Source of the DNA: Bacilli bacterium
GTDB lineage: Bacteria > Bacillota_I > Bacilli_A > RFN20 > CAG-826
Length of the DNA stretch: 64,000 nt
Assembly (NCBI GenBank): GCA_024408335.1
Contig: JAKSVB010000001.1
Coordinates: 62,001-126,000, forward strand
Direction: 5' to 3'
Below are positions 26,266 through 34,328 of this stretch, piece after piece (position 1 is the first letter of the stretch; the number at the start of each line of letters is the position of its first letter). A model generated the notes under the pieces. It saw only the letters and a program-made list of their open reading frames with translations. It made no database searches and was not told the DNA's origin. Made by a program: the position numbers and the translations under genes.

Positions 26266-26565
26266 GGTTGCCCCTTTTAATAAATGTATGCAGCGATAAA
26301 TCTAGAACCGGCTTCTTCAACACTGTTTGTGCAATACCCAATCAGTTTCCAAAGCGTATCAGCTATCTCTATTCTGTTTTTGTTATATTCTGTATAACTG
26401 TGATTATTATAATGGACATTCTAATGTTTGATATACACTGTATGTATTTGATCAAAAGGATTTGGGATTGATTTTTTGCATCTCATTATGGTCAAAATTC
26501 AATTTTGTGATTTGCATCTTTGCAAAATAAAACAGATAAGCACTAGGACCTGGCGGTCCGCATAA
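26266..26565. other. Intergenic region between the lipoprotein gene and upp
   Basis: About 300 AT-rich bases, no gene. On the minus strand TATAAT (26411-26406) lies about 140 bases before the lipoprotein ATG, and the inverted repeat GTTATA-TTCTG-TATAAC (26382-26398) would sit at the start of that long leader. A short inverted repeat GGACC-TGGC-GGTCC is near 26545. A 67-codon plus-strand frame here has no support. Confidence 0.5.
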
Positions 26566-26595
26566 CAAAAACAGAGGTCACTTTCATGACCTCTG
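26566..26595 (-). terminator. Rho-independent terminator of uraA-upp
   Basis: Minus strand: CAGAGGTCA / TGACCTCTG nine-base stem with a six-base loop, followed by TTTTTGTT, 24 bases after the upp stop codon. Confidence 0.9.
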
Positions 26596-26618
26596 CTAAT
26601 GTTAATTAATCTATTTGA

Positions 26619-27263
26619 TTAATATTTGTATGTACCGAAGATTCTATCTCCAGCATCGCCTAAACCTGGGCAGATGTAGGCGTTTTCATTGAGTTGTCTA
26701 TCAAGAGAACCAATGATAACTGGAACGTCTGGGCATTCTTTGATAAATGCTTCGACACCTTCTGGTGCAGCGATGATGCAAACGAAGTGGAGCTTTTTAG
26801 CGCCGTGTTTCTTAAGCATCTTGACTGCGTCAATGCCTGAACCACCGGTTGCAAGCATTGGATCGAGAAGGTAAATGTCCATATCCTCAAGACCCTCAGG
26901 AAGTTTGCAGTAATATTCATGAGGTTCATGAGTGGTTTCATCACGGTATAAACCAATGTGTCCGACCTTAGCGGTTGGGATGAGGGCGTTGAAGCCATCA
27001 ACCATGCCAAGACCTGCACGAAGGATTGGAACGAAGCAAAGCTTCTTGCCTTCGATCATTTGTTGAACAGTCTTTTCGATTGGAGTTTCGATCTCAACGT
27101 CTTTTGTCATGACGTCCTTAAGAGCTTCATAACCCTCCATCATAGCGATTTCTTTAACGATTGTACGGAACTCGCTTGTTGGAGTGTTTTTGTCTCTAAG
27201 GATGGCAATCTTATGAGTTAAAACTGGATGCTTGAGAACTGTAACGTTTGGATATTCTTTCAT
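26619..27263 (-). CDS. upp: Uracil phosphoribosyltransferase
   Basis: 214 residues. Converts uracil and PRPP to UMP. The family features are visible: LRAGLGMVDG near 80, the PRPP loop DPMLATGGSGIDAV near 133, and the uracil-binding end AYICPGLGDAGDRIFGTYKY. It follows the uracil permease gene by 17 bases, a logical uptake-plus-salvage pair, and ends with a strong terminator. The pair is probably controlled by the leader at 28781-28907. Confidence 0.97.
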   Translation of the reverse strand: MKEYPNVTVLKHPVLTHKIAILRDKNTPTSEFRTIVKEIAMMEGYEALKDVMTKDVEIETPIEKTVQQMIEGKKLCFVPILRAGLGMVDGFNALIPTAKVGHIGLYRDETTHEPHEYYCKLPEGLEDMDIYLLDPMLATGGSGIDAVKMLKKHGAKKLHFVCIIAAPEGVEAFIKECPDVPVIIGSLDRQLNENAYICPGLGDAGDRIFGTYKY

Positions 27264-27280
27264 AAGGAATCTCCTAATTG

Positions 27281-28735
27281 TTATTCAGCTTTTGGAGCTT
27301 TTGGAGCTTCTTCTGGTTTGTCTTTAAGGATGAGGTTCATGCAGATACCAAGGATCATAGCAACTGCGGTTGCGCTGATTGACATACCGACTGAACCGAT
27401 AGCGAAGTCGATTGAGAGGCCGCCGATACCAGCAACGAGGATGGTTGAAGCGACGAACATGTTCTTGGTTTTGCCCATGTCAATTTTGTTGACGGTGATC
27501 ATCTTGACACCTGAGCTAGCGATGAAGCCGTAAAGGATTAAGCTAACGCCACCAGTGACGCAAGCTGGGATGGTTTGTGTAAGAGCCATGAGAGGGCTGA
27601 TGAAGCCAAGAGCGATTGCGAATGCACATGCAAGAGCGATGACTTTGGTTGATGCAACTTTGGTAACGCCAACGACTGCGACGTTTTCGCCATAAGTGGT
27701 GTTTGCAGCGCCACAGAGACCGCCTGAGAGAGCAGTTGCGACACCGTCACCGATAAGGGTGCGGCTGAGGCCTGGTTCTTCGATGAGGTTCTTTTGGATG
27801 ACGCCTGACATGTTCTCGTGGTCACCAAGGTGTTCACAAACAGTAACGAGTGAAACTGGGATGAAGAGAGCAGCAGCTTGAGCAACGCCTGCCCATGAGA
27901 GAGGTTGGCTGTTTTCAGCTTGTAAGAATAAGAATTTTGGATAGTCAAGGAATGCTTGGAATCCACGGAAGTTGCCTGAAGCATCAACGAAGTTGTTGAC
28001 GAGTGGGCTGAAGTCGATGATTTGCATGTAAGCGTTGTGAGCTGCCATACCGATGAAGGTGAAGATAGCTGCAGCAACGTAACCAGCGCCCATACCGATA
28101 ACGAATGGGATTAAACTGATTGTCTTTTTGCCATAGTGGGCGCAGATAGCGGTGACACACATAGCGATAAGACCGCAAAGGATCTTGAGGAGGTTGTAGC
28201 CAGTTGCGTAGGTACCGTTGAGGTTGCCGATAGCGCTAGCTGCAAGGCCAAGACCGATAACCATGATGACTGGTCCAATGACAACTGGTGGGAGAAGTTT
28301 GGAGAGCCATTTGGTTCCGAAGAGCTTGATTAAGAGAGCAATGATGCAGTAAACAGCACCAACCATTGCCATACCGATTGGTAAGAGCCAGAGGTTTGGT
28401 AAGGTTTGTGTGTCAGTGACACCAATACCGATAGCTGCGCCCATTGGTGCAATGTAAGCGAAGCTTGAAGCCAAGAACATTGGTGATTTGAACTTGGTCA
28501 TGAAGAGGTAGAACAAAGTGCCAACACCAGCGCTAACAATGGTTGGAGCGATGAGAAGTTGAGCGAGGCTTTGTCCGCTGGCAGTTTCGTAACCGCCAAA
28601 GACCATCATAGGAACAGTGATACATGCAACAAACATTGCGAGAATGTGTTGGATTGCAAGAATAACAGCGTGTCCCTTACTCTTTGGGAAGCCATCAACA
28701 TCGATGAGCATTCCGTTGGATTTTTTTTCTTCCAT
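27281..28735 (-). CDS. uraA: Uracil permease (NCS2 family)
   Basis: 484 residues with about 12-14 hydrophobic segments starting after a polar N-terminus of 25 residues. NCS2 features include the region GDGVATALSGGLCGAANTTYGENVAVV near 335, which holds the conserved Glu and the family QH/NAT-type motif, and QHILAMFVACI near 28. The uracil rather than xanthine assignment rests mainly on the tight linkage to upp. The C-terminus is Pro/Ala/Lys-rich and cytoplasmic. AAAGGAG stands eight bases before the ATG. Confidence 0.92.
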   Translation of the reverse strand: MEEKKSNGMLIDVDGFPKSKGHAVILAIQHILAMFVACITVPMMVFGGYETASGQSLAQLLIAPTIVSAGVGTLFYLFMTKFKSPMFLASSFAYIAPMGAAIGIGVTDTQTLPNLWLLPIGMAMVGAVYCIIALLIKLFGTKWLSKLLPPVVIGPVIMVIGLGLAASAIGNLNGTYATGYNLLKILCGLIAMCVTAICAHYGKKTISLIPFVIGMGAGYVAAAIFTFIGMAAHNAYMQIIDFSPLVNNFVDASGNFRGFQAFLDYPKFLFLQAENSQPLSWAGVAQAAALFIPVSLVTVCEHLGDHENMSGVIQKNLIEEPGLSRTLIGDGVATALSGGLCGAANTTYGENVAVVGVTKVASTKVIALACAFAIALGFISPLMALTQTIPACVTGGVSLILYGFIASSGVKMITVNKIDMGKTKNMFVASTILVAGIGGLSIDFAIGSVGMSISATAVAMILGICMNLILKDKPEEAPKAPKAE

Positions 28736-28780
28736 AGTTTTACTCCTTTCTTATAGAAGACTTGACGTTACGTTGTTTTG

Positions 28781-28810
28781 AAAAAAGAGGCTTAGAAACC
28801 TAAACCTCTT
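28781..28810 (-). terminator. Terminator-like attenuator hairpin before uraA
   Basis: Minus strand: 5' arm AAGAGGTTTAG (28810-28800), loop GTTT, 3' arm CTAAGCCTCTT (28795-28785), then TTTT. It is an 11-pair stem with one G-U pair. It lies 46 bases before uraA and begins within the stop codon of a leader ORF. It could be the apt terminator, an attenuator of uraA-upp, or both. Confidence 0.8.
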
Positions 28811-28907
28811 AATGATTAAATAACGAAACTTCAACGAGAGAAACAAAAGAACAAAAACGAATTACTTCTTCATATAAATGGATTGGAGATTTCATTCGGC
28901 TTTTCAT
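28809..28907 (-). CDS. Candidate 32-residue leader peptide of the uraA-upp operon
   Basis: Too short for usual gene calling. ATG at 28907, stop TAA at 28811-28809. AGGAAAG lies ten bases before the ATG. The peptide starts MKSRMKSPIHLYEE and ends with VSLFNH. The second half of the RNA is very rich in U (codons for Phe, Val, Ser, Leu, Cys), and the stop codon lies in the first bases of the terminator hairpin at 28781-28810. This is the geometry of the pyrBI and pyrE attenuators of enteric bacteria, where slow transcription at low UTP lets the ribosome reach and block the hairpin. The role is inferred; the ORF and its position are seen directly. Confidence 0.5.
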   Translation of the reverse strand: MKSRMKSPIHLYEEVIRFCSFVSLVEVSLFNH

Positions 28908-28945
28908 AAAGTTTCTTTCCTGTCAAAGAATATAAATGAACTGGC

Positions 28946-28981
28946 CAAAAAATTAAAGAAATATTTTAATATTTCGACAAA
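28946..28981 (-). promoter_or_regulatory. Candidate promoter of the uraA leader with an inverted repeat in its spacer
   Basis: Minus strand: TTGTCG, then 17 bases, then TTTAAT, placed just after the apt stop codon and about 50 bases before the leader ATG. The spacer is almost wholly the inverted repeat GAAATATT-AA-AATATTTC (28958-28975). Confidence 0.4.
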
Positions 28982-28984
28982 AAA

Positions 28985-29503
28985 CTAGTGAGGATACTTA
29001 ACGAGCGATTGATAAGGAACGCCTTTGATGAGTTCCTTGCCATTGAGATCTGTAAGTTCGATAAGAGTTACAATACCTGCTACTGAGGCTCCACATTCTT
29101 CAATCATCTCTTTAATGGCTGCAAGAGTTCCGCCTGTTGCCATTAAATCATCAATAAGGACGTATTTCATTCCTGGCTTGATGGCGAATTGAGGAAGCTC
29201 AAGAGTTGCTGTTGCGTATTCAAGAGTGAAAGTCTTGGAGATACAGAGTCCTGGAAGCTTGCCAGCCTTACGAGCCATGATGAATCCGAGTCCTGCTTCG
29301 ATAGCGACTGGTGCACCGATGACAAAGCCACGTGACTCAGGGCCGATGAGAGCATCAGCGCCCCAGCCTTTAACGATTTCAGCCATTTCTTTAACGGCTG
29401 CTTTGTATGCTTCAGGGTTGTTGAGTAATGGAGAGATGTCCTTGAAAGAGATCTCTTTGGTTGGGAACCCTTCAATAACGCGAATATATTGTTCGTAATT
29501 CAT
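28985..29503 (-). CDS. apt: Adenine phosphoribosyltransferase
   Basis: 172 residues. Converts adenine plus PRPP to AMP. The PRPP loop VLIDDLMATGGTL is near residue 114, and the flexible-loop and base-binding parts (GPESRGFVIGAPVA near 54, FTLEYAT near 92) match the family. It lies 22 bases after prs in the same direction, so the PRPP-forming and PRPP-using enzymes are co-transcribed. The stop codon is followed directly by the candidate uraA leader promoter. Confidence 0.96.
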   Translation of the reverse strand: MNYEQYIRVIEGFPTKEISFKDISPLLNNPEAYKAAVKEMAEIVKGWGADALIGPESRGFVIGAPVAIEAGLGFIMARKAGKLPGLCISKTFTLEYATATLELPQFAIKPGMKYVLIDDLMATGGTLAAIKEMIEECGASVAGIVTLIELTDLNGKELIKGVPYQSLVKYPH

Positions 29504-29525
29504 TGTTCTTAATCCTTATAAATAA

Positions 29526-30509
29526 TTAGCGATTTGCAGCGCCTTTGGTGCCGATAGGACCATAAACACCACTGAGAGGGGCGTCGTTAACAACACGGTT
29601 GATGGCTTCAGCAAGAACATCTGCTAATGAGACAACTTTGAAGATGCCCAAATCAACGAACTTTTGTTGGAGTGGAATAGAGTCTGTGATGATGATGCTA
29701 TCAAATGGCTTTTCTTCGCTGAGTAATTGATAGCATGGATCGCTAAGGACAGCGTGGACAACCATCATGCGAACGCTCTTAGCGCCGTTTGCTCTTAATG
29801 CTTTTGCGCCTGCAACAGCACTTCTAGCAGTATCCATCATGTCATCGATAAGGATACAATCCTTACCTTTAATGTCACCGATGATGTTCATGACTTCTGG
29901 TTCGAGTTTGCTGTTTCTTCTCTTATCGATAATCGCGATAGGAGTATCTAAGATTTCAGCAAGGTCACGAGCACGGTTGACACCGCCATGGTCTGGTGAA
30001 ACGACGACTGCGTTTGAAAGGTCGAGACCTGGTTCGCTAAGGAATGTTGTACCAAGGAGTGGGACTGCCGTTAAGTCGTCAACTAAGCATGAGAAGAAAC
30101 CTTGTTCTTGGGCTGCATGTAAATTGACTGTGACAACACGATCAACACCTGCGGTGGTGAGAAGGTGAGCAACAAGCGCGGCAGTGATTGGCTGACGTGG
30201 TTTTGCCTTTCTATCTTGTCTTGCGTATCCGAAATAAGGAACGACGAGATTAATTTCGTGAGCAGATGCTCTTCTTAAGGCGTCAACGAAGATCAAAACT
30301 TCCATAAGATTTTCGTTAACTGGTGGGCAGGTGGATTGGATGATGAAGACATCTTTTCCTCTGACTGTGTCGATAGGCTCGACCATGGTTTCCCCGGAAG
30401 GGAAGCTCTTAATGCTTCTTTCTCCAAGCTTAACTCCAAGCCTGCTTGCAATAGATTCAGCTAAGTCTTGATTTGCGCTGAGTGAGAAGAGAATTGCGTT
30501 TTCCAACAT
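29526..30509 (-). CDS. prs: Ribose-phosphate pyrophosphokinase
   Basis: 327 residues from the ATG at 30509, which has GGAGGT six bases upstream; a longer frame to 30533 lacks support. The enzyme makes PRPP from ribose 5-phosphate and ATP, the substrate of the three nearby phosphoribosyltransferases. Features are the N-terminal SANQDLAESIASRLG, the catalytic YFGYARQDRK near 97, VVSPDHGGVNRARDLAEI near 168 and the PRPP loop CILIDDMMDTARSA near 217. The usual ILIDDMIDTAGT ends with GT; here the residues are RS, a conservative but noticeable change. Confidence 0.95.
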   Translation of the reverse strand: MLENAILFSLSANQDLAESIASRLGVKLGERSIKSFPSGETMVEPIDTVRGKDVFIIQSTCPPVNENLMEVLIFVDALRRASAHEINLVVPYFGYARQDRKAKPRQPITAALVAHLLTTAGVDRVVTVNLHAAQEQGFFSCLVDDLTAVPLLGTTFLSEPGLDLSNAVVVSPDHGGVNRARDLAEILDTPIAIIDKRRNSKLEPEVMNIIGDIKGKDCILIDDMMDTARSAVAGAKALRANGAKSVRMMVVHAVLSDPCYQLLSEEKPFDSIIITDSIPLQQKFVDLGIFKVVSLADVLAEAINRVVNDAPLSGVYGPIGTKGAANR

Positions 30510-30694
30510 TGTATGACCTCCAAAACATAACAAATGTGGTTGTAACCAACTTCATAATTATAGTAGAAACCACTTCCTTCTTCATCAAATGATGAAAGAT
30601 TTTTGAGAAAAATTTGCTAATTATCTGGCCAGTACAAAAATATGACCATCAAAGTCACAAAAAATGACACACTTTTTAAGGGTTACAAATGAAA

Positions 30695-30710
30695 CATCTT
30701 TATAAAGATG
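30695..30710 (+). promoter_or_regulatory. Perfect 16-base palindrome before the ABC exporter genes
   Basis: CATCTTTATAAAGATG, identical to its reverse complement, with a -10-like TATAAA at its centre (30701-30706). Probable repressor site over the promoter. The remainder of the 248-base gap between prs and the exporter is AT-rich; GGGCGGAGC just before the ATG at 30758 supplies the ribosome binding site. Confidence 0.45.
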
Positions 30711-30757
30711 AATTATGAGAGCATCATATTAGGGCTACGCTTCAGGGCGGAGCAGAA

Positions 30758-32560
30758 ATGGAGCGAGTTATTTTACTAGGCAAGTATCTCAAAAAATATT
30801 ACAAGCAACTTTCCTTCTTCTTAATCCTTGGTGTTGTTGCTCTTGTGGTTGTTGATATTGTTGAAACAGAAGTTCCAAAATTTCTGAAAGACATCGTTGA
30901 TAACATAGACGGAATGACTACCCCAGCCTTATGGGAAATCTTATGGAAGGTTCTTTTGTGTGCACTCGTTATCGTGCTTGGTAGAGTCGGTTGGAGACTT
31001 TGTATCATGTACGCTTCGAAAAAGATAGCCGCTGGCCTTAGGGGAGATATGTTCCAAAAGTCATTAAGACTCTCGAATTCCTTTTATCACGAAAACAAAA
31101 CCGGAACCATCATGAGTTGGTTCACCACCGACATCGAAACGATTGAAGAGTATTTCGGTTGGGGAACGGTCATGCTTGTTGATGCTGTTTTCTTATCTCT
31201 TATCGTTCTCATAAGAATGATCATGGTCGACTATGCTTTAACGCTTGTTGCCGCTATTCCAATCATCTTAATTGGCATTTGGGGTTTCTTGGTCGAGAAG
31301 CTTATGGGCAAAAAATGGGAAGAAAGACAAAAAGCATATGATGATTTGTATGGCTTCACCGAAGAAAGCTTCTCTGGAGTTAGAGTCATCAAGGCCTTCG
31401 TAAAAGAAACAAACGAAATCCATTCCTTTGCGAAAATCGTTAGGAAAAACAAAGACGTCAATTACAACTTCGCTAAGATCGAAGTCTTCTTTGATGTCAT
31501 GATTCACATTATCATCAACGCGACGATCGCCCTTGTTCTTGGCTTTGGCGGCTTTTTCATATTCCAAGCCTATAACGGAAACGGCATCAATATTTTTGGC
31601 CACGTAGTTGATATTACAGTTGGCCAACTCATGGAATTCCTTGCGTATTTCGATTTGCTTGTTTGGCCAATGATCGCCGCAGGGCAAATCATAACCATGA
31701 AGAGCAGGGCAAAGACTTCTTTGAAACGTATCACAAGATTCTTAGACGTTCCAGAAGACGTCAAATCACCTGAAAACGCCACTAAACTTAGCGACGTTAA
31801 GGGCGAAATCACTTTCAAAGATTTCTCATTCAAATACGAGAGCGAGACAGAGAACGTCTTAAAGAATGTCTCCTTGACGATCAAGCCAGGAGAACTCATT
31901 GGCGTCGTTGGAAAAATCGGTTCTGGAAAGACGAGCCTTGCCACTGCCTTACTCCGTTTATACAACTTCAAAGAAGGTACCCTCTTTATTGACGGCGTCG
32001 ATCTGATGAAGGCGGATATTGAATCTCTTAGGGAAAATATCTCTTACGCTCCACAAGACAACTTCTTGTTTAGCGACACAATCGCCAACAATATCTCATT
32101 CTCTTCCAGTGCCGGAAATCAAAAAGACATCGAAAATGCTGCTGATTTTGCAGACATTTCTTCAAATATCGACGCTTTCCCTAACAAATATGAAACGGTT
32201 TCTGGAGAAAAAGGCGTCACTCTTTCTGGCGGTCAAAAGCAACGTATTTCTCTTGCAAGAGCCTATTATAAGAACTCTCCAATCATGATTATGGACGATA
32301 CCGTTTCCGCCGTTGACGTTAAAACAGAAGAGACGATCCTAAAGAACATCAACGAGCAAAGAAAAGGCAAAACGACTATCGTAATAGCGTCACGCGTATC
32401 GACAGTTCGTCATTTCGACAGAATCATTGTTTTGAAAGACGGCGAAGTGGAAGCTTTCGACAGCCACGATAACCTCATGAAGACTTCGAAGTCGTATCAA
32501 AGAATGGTTTATCTCCAACAATTAGAAGCAGAAATGGAAGGAGGTAAGAACAATGGATAA
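30758..32560 (+). CDS. Heterodimeric ABC exporter subunit with degenerate ATP site (YheI/BmrC-like)
   Basis: 600 residues: six transmembrane segments (about 20-330) fused to an ATPase domain. Walker A is GKIGSGKTS near 388, the signature LSGGQKQR near 490. In Walker B the catalytic glutamate is replaced by aspartate (IMIMDDTVSAVD), and the H-loop histidine is replaced by serine (VIASRVSTV). These changes define the non-hydrolysing half of heterodimeric exporters such as BmrCD and TM287/288. Its partner overlaps by eight bases. Likely substrates are drugs, lipids or peptides; the sequence does not decide. Confidence 0.9.
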   Translation: MERVILLGKYLKKYYKQLSFFLILGVVALVVVDIVETEVPKFLKDIVDNIDGMTTPALWEILWKVLLCALVIVLGRVGWRLCIMYASKKIAAGLRGDMFQKSLRLSNSFYHENKTGTIMSWFTTDIETIEEYFGWGTVMLVDAVFLSLIVLIRMIMVDYALTLVAAIPIILIGIWGFLVEKLMGKKWEERQKAYDDLYGFTEESFSGVRVIKAFVKETNEIHSFAKIVRKNKDVNYNFAKIEVFFDVMIHIIINATIALVLGFGGFFIFQAYNGNGINIFGHVVDITVGQLMEFLAYFDLLVWPMIAAGQIITMKSRAKTSLKRITRFLDVPEDVKSPENATKLSDVKGEITFKDFSFKYESETENVLKNVSLTIKPGELIGVVGKIGSGKTSLATALLRLYNFKEGTLFIDGVDLMKADIESLRENISYAPQDNFLFSDTIANNISFSSSAGNQKDIENAADFADISSNIDAFPNKYETVSGEKGVTLSGGQKQRISLARAYYKNSPIMIMDDTVSAVDVKTEETILKNINEQRKGKTTIVIASRVSTVRHFDRIIVLKDGEVEAFDSHDNLMKTSKSYQRMVYLQQLEAEMEGGKNNG

Positions 32561-34328
32561 CGAAGAACTTGGTAAGTTGCTCCAAGGCGACAAAAGAATT
32601 CCATTCTTCACCCTCTTAAAGAGAACTCTTTCCTATGCAAAAGGTGATGTTTGGAGAATCGCTTTAGCCCTTGTTTTGGTCCTTGTGAACGTCGTAGGCA
32701 ATTTGATGCTTCCTTTATTCGAAGAATGGTTCGTCAACACCTTAGACGAGAACCATATCCAAAATGCGACATTATCAATAATCATTGGCATCGCAGTTGG
32801 CTTCGCCCTTCTTGTCGTCTTTAGCGAATTCATTCGCTTCTTAGAGGCGATGCTTTTGCAGAAAACAGGCCAAAACATAGTCGAAAAACTTCGTATGGAA
32901 GTCTTCAAGCACATCGAGGGAATGAGCCAAAACCAACTCAACGAAATGCCTGTAGGCGCGCTTGTCACTAGAGTAAACAACTACACCGCTTCCGTTTCCA
33001 ATCTTTTCACCGATGTTCTTGTGCATTTCTTAACAGATATGCTGACGGTCATTGTCGTTTTCATAATTATGATCATCAAGAGCTGGAGACTTTCTTTGAT
33101 TCTTCTTGGCTTCGCCGCAATTGTTGGAGTCTCATCCTTCTTCTTTGCAAAAGTTTCCGGAGAACGTTTTAGAGAAGAAAGAAAGAGAACAAGTATCCTC
33201 AACACATTCCTTAGTGAGAACCTCCAAGGAATGAGAATCATCAACATTTTCAACCAAGAAAAGAAAAAACAGGCTGAATTTGATGAGAAAAATGAAGACT
33301 TGAGGAAGTCTGCATATGCAATAACGATTGCGTTTGCTTTTTACCGTCCATTCATGTCGCTCCTCTACTATGGCGCTATAGCGACAACCTTTGGTGTTGG
33401 TTTCTGGTTACAGTTCAACCCAGGCGAGATTGTAGCTTTCTACATGTTCATCTCCCGTTTCTTTAACCCTATCCAAAACCTTGCTGACCAACTCAACCAA
33501 GTCCAAAGAGCCCTTACATCCTGCGAAAGACTTTTCAACTTGCTAGATGTGAAGCCTGAAGTCGTCGATGCAGAAGACGCAGTTGAAATAACAAAGTTCG
33601 AAGGAAAAATCGAATTCAAGAACGTTTGGTTCGCTTACGAAAAGGATAACTGGATCTTAAAAGACGTATCGTTTGTCGTTAATCCTAAAGAGACCGTCGC
33701 CTTCGTTGGCTCAACAGGCTCTGGCAAGACCACCATCCTTTCTCTTATCGTTAGAAACTACAAAATCCAAAAAGGCCAAATCCTTATTGACGGAATTGAC
33801 ATCAACAAGATCAAAATCAAGTCTCTTAGAAAAGCAATTGGACAAATGCTTCAAGATGTTTTTCTTTTCTCTGGAACGGTTAAGAGCAACGTTTCTCTTA
33901 GAGACGACTCCTTTGACGAGAAAGAGATTGAGGAAGCTTGCGACTATGTGAACGCTTCGTCTTTCGTTGAAAAGCTTCCAAACAAGTATGATGAAGAGGT
34001 CATTGAAGGAGGCGCTAACTTCTCAAGCGGCCAAAGACAACTCCTTTCTTTCGCTAGAACAATCCTCCATAAACCTCAAATACTCATCCTTGATGAAGCC
34101 ACCGCCAACATCGACACGGAGACCGAGATGCTTATCCAATCTTCTTTAGAAAAGATGAAGAATATTGGAACTATGCTTGTTGTCGCGCATAGGCTTTCAA
34201 CGATCCAACACGCTGACAACATCATCGTTTTGCAAAATGGGCAAGTGCTCGAACAAGGCAACCATCAATCTCTTTTGAAGGAAAAAGGCTATTACTTCAA
34301 GTTATATCAGCTCCAATTCGAAAAATAA
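32553..34328 (+). CDS. Heterodimeric ABC exporter subunit, catalytic half (YheH/BmrD-like)
   Basis: 591 residues, six transmembrane segments then an ATPase domain. Walker A GSTGSGKTT near 387, complete Walker B ILILDEATANID and H-loop VVAHRLSTI, so this half holds the catalytic residues. Its signature is altered to FSSGQRQ instead of LSGGQ; it pairs with the degenerate Walker site of the partner, which is the expected asymmetry. The ATG overlaps the partner's stop (ATGGATAA) with GGAGG upstream. The last 22 bases overlap the convergent gene at 34307. Confidence 0.92.
   Translation: MDNEELGKLLQGDKRIPFFTLLKRTLSYAKGDVWRIALALVLVLVNVVGNLMLPLFEEWFVNTLDENHIQNATLSIIIGIAVGFALLVVFSEFIRFLEAMLLQKTGQNIVEKLRMEVFKHIEGMSQNQLNEMPVGALVTRVNNYTASVSNLFTDVLVHFLTDMLTVIVVFIIMIIKSWRLSLILLGFAAIVGVSSFFFAKVSGERFREERKRTSILNTFLSENLQGMRIINIFNQEKKKQAEFDEKNEDLRKSAYAITIAFAFYRPFMSLLYYGAIATTFGVGFWLQFNPGEIVAFYMFISRFFNPIQNLADQLNQVQRALTSCERLFNLLDVKPEVVDAEDAVEITKFEGKIEFKNVWFAYEKDNWILKDVSFVVNPKETVAFVGSTGSGKTTILSLIVRNYKIQKGQILIDGIDINKIKIKSLRKAIGQMLQDVFLFSGTVKSNVSLRDDSFDEKEIEEACDYVNASSFVEKLPNKYDEEVIEGGANFSSGQRQLLSFARTILHKPQILILDEATANIDTETEMLIQSSLEKMKNIGTMLVVAHRLSTIQHADNIIVLQNGQVLEQGNHQSLLKEKGYYFKLYQLQFEK

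Noticed and set aside
26268-26471. 67-residue plus-strand frame between the lipoprotein gene and upp
   Set aside because: No ribosome binding site, no family resemblance, and it lies over the minus-strand promoter region.
28736-28984. PyrR-binding attenuator or purine riboswitch before uraA
   Set aside because: I could not find the PyrR-type binding consensus or the conserved purine riboswitch core; the leader ORF plus terminator explains the region better.
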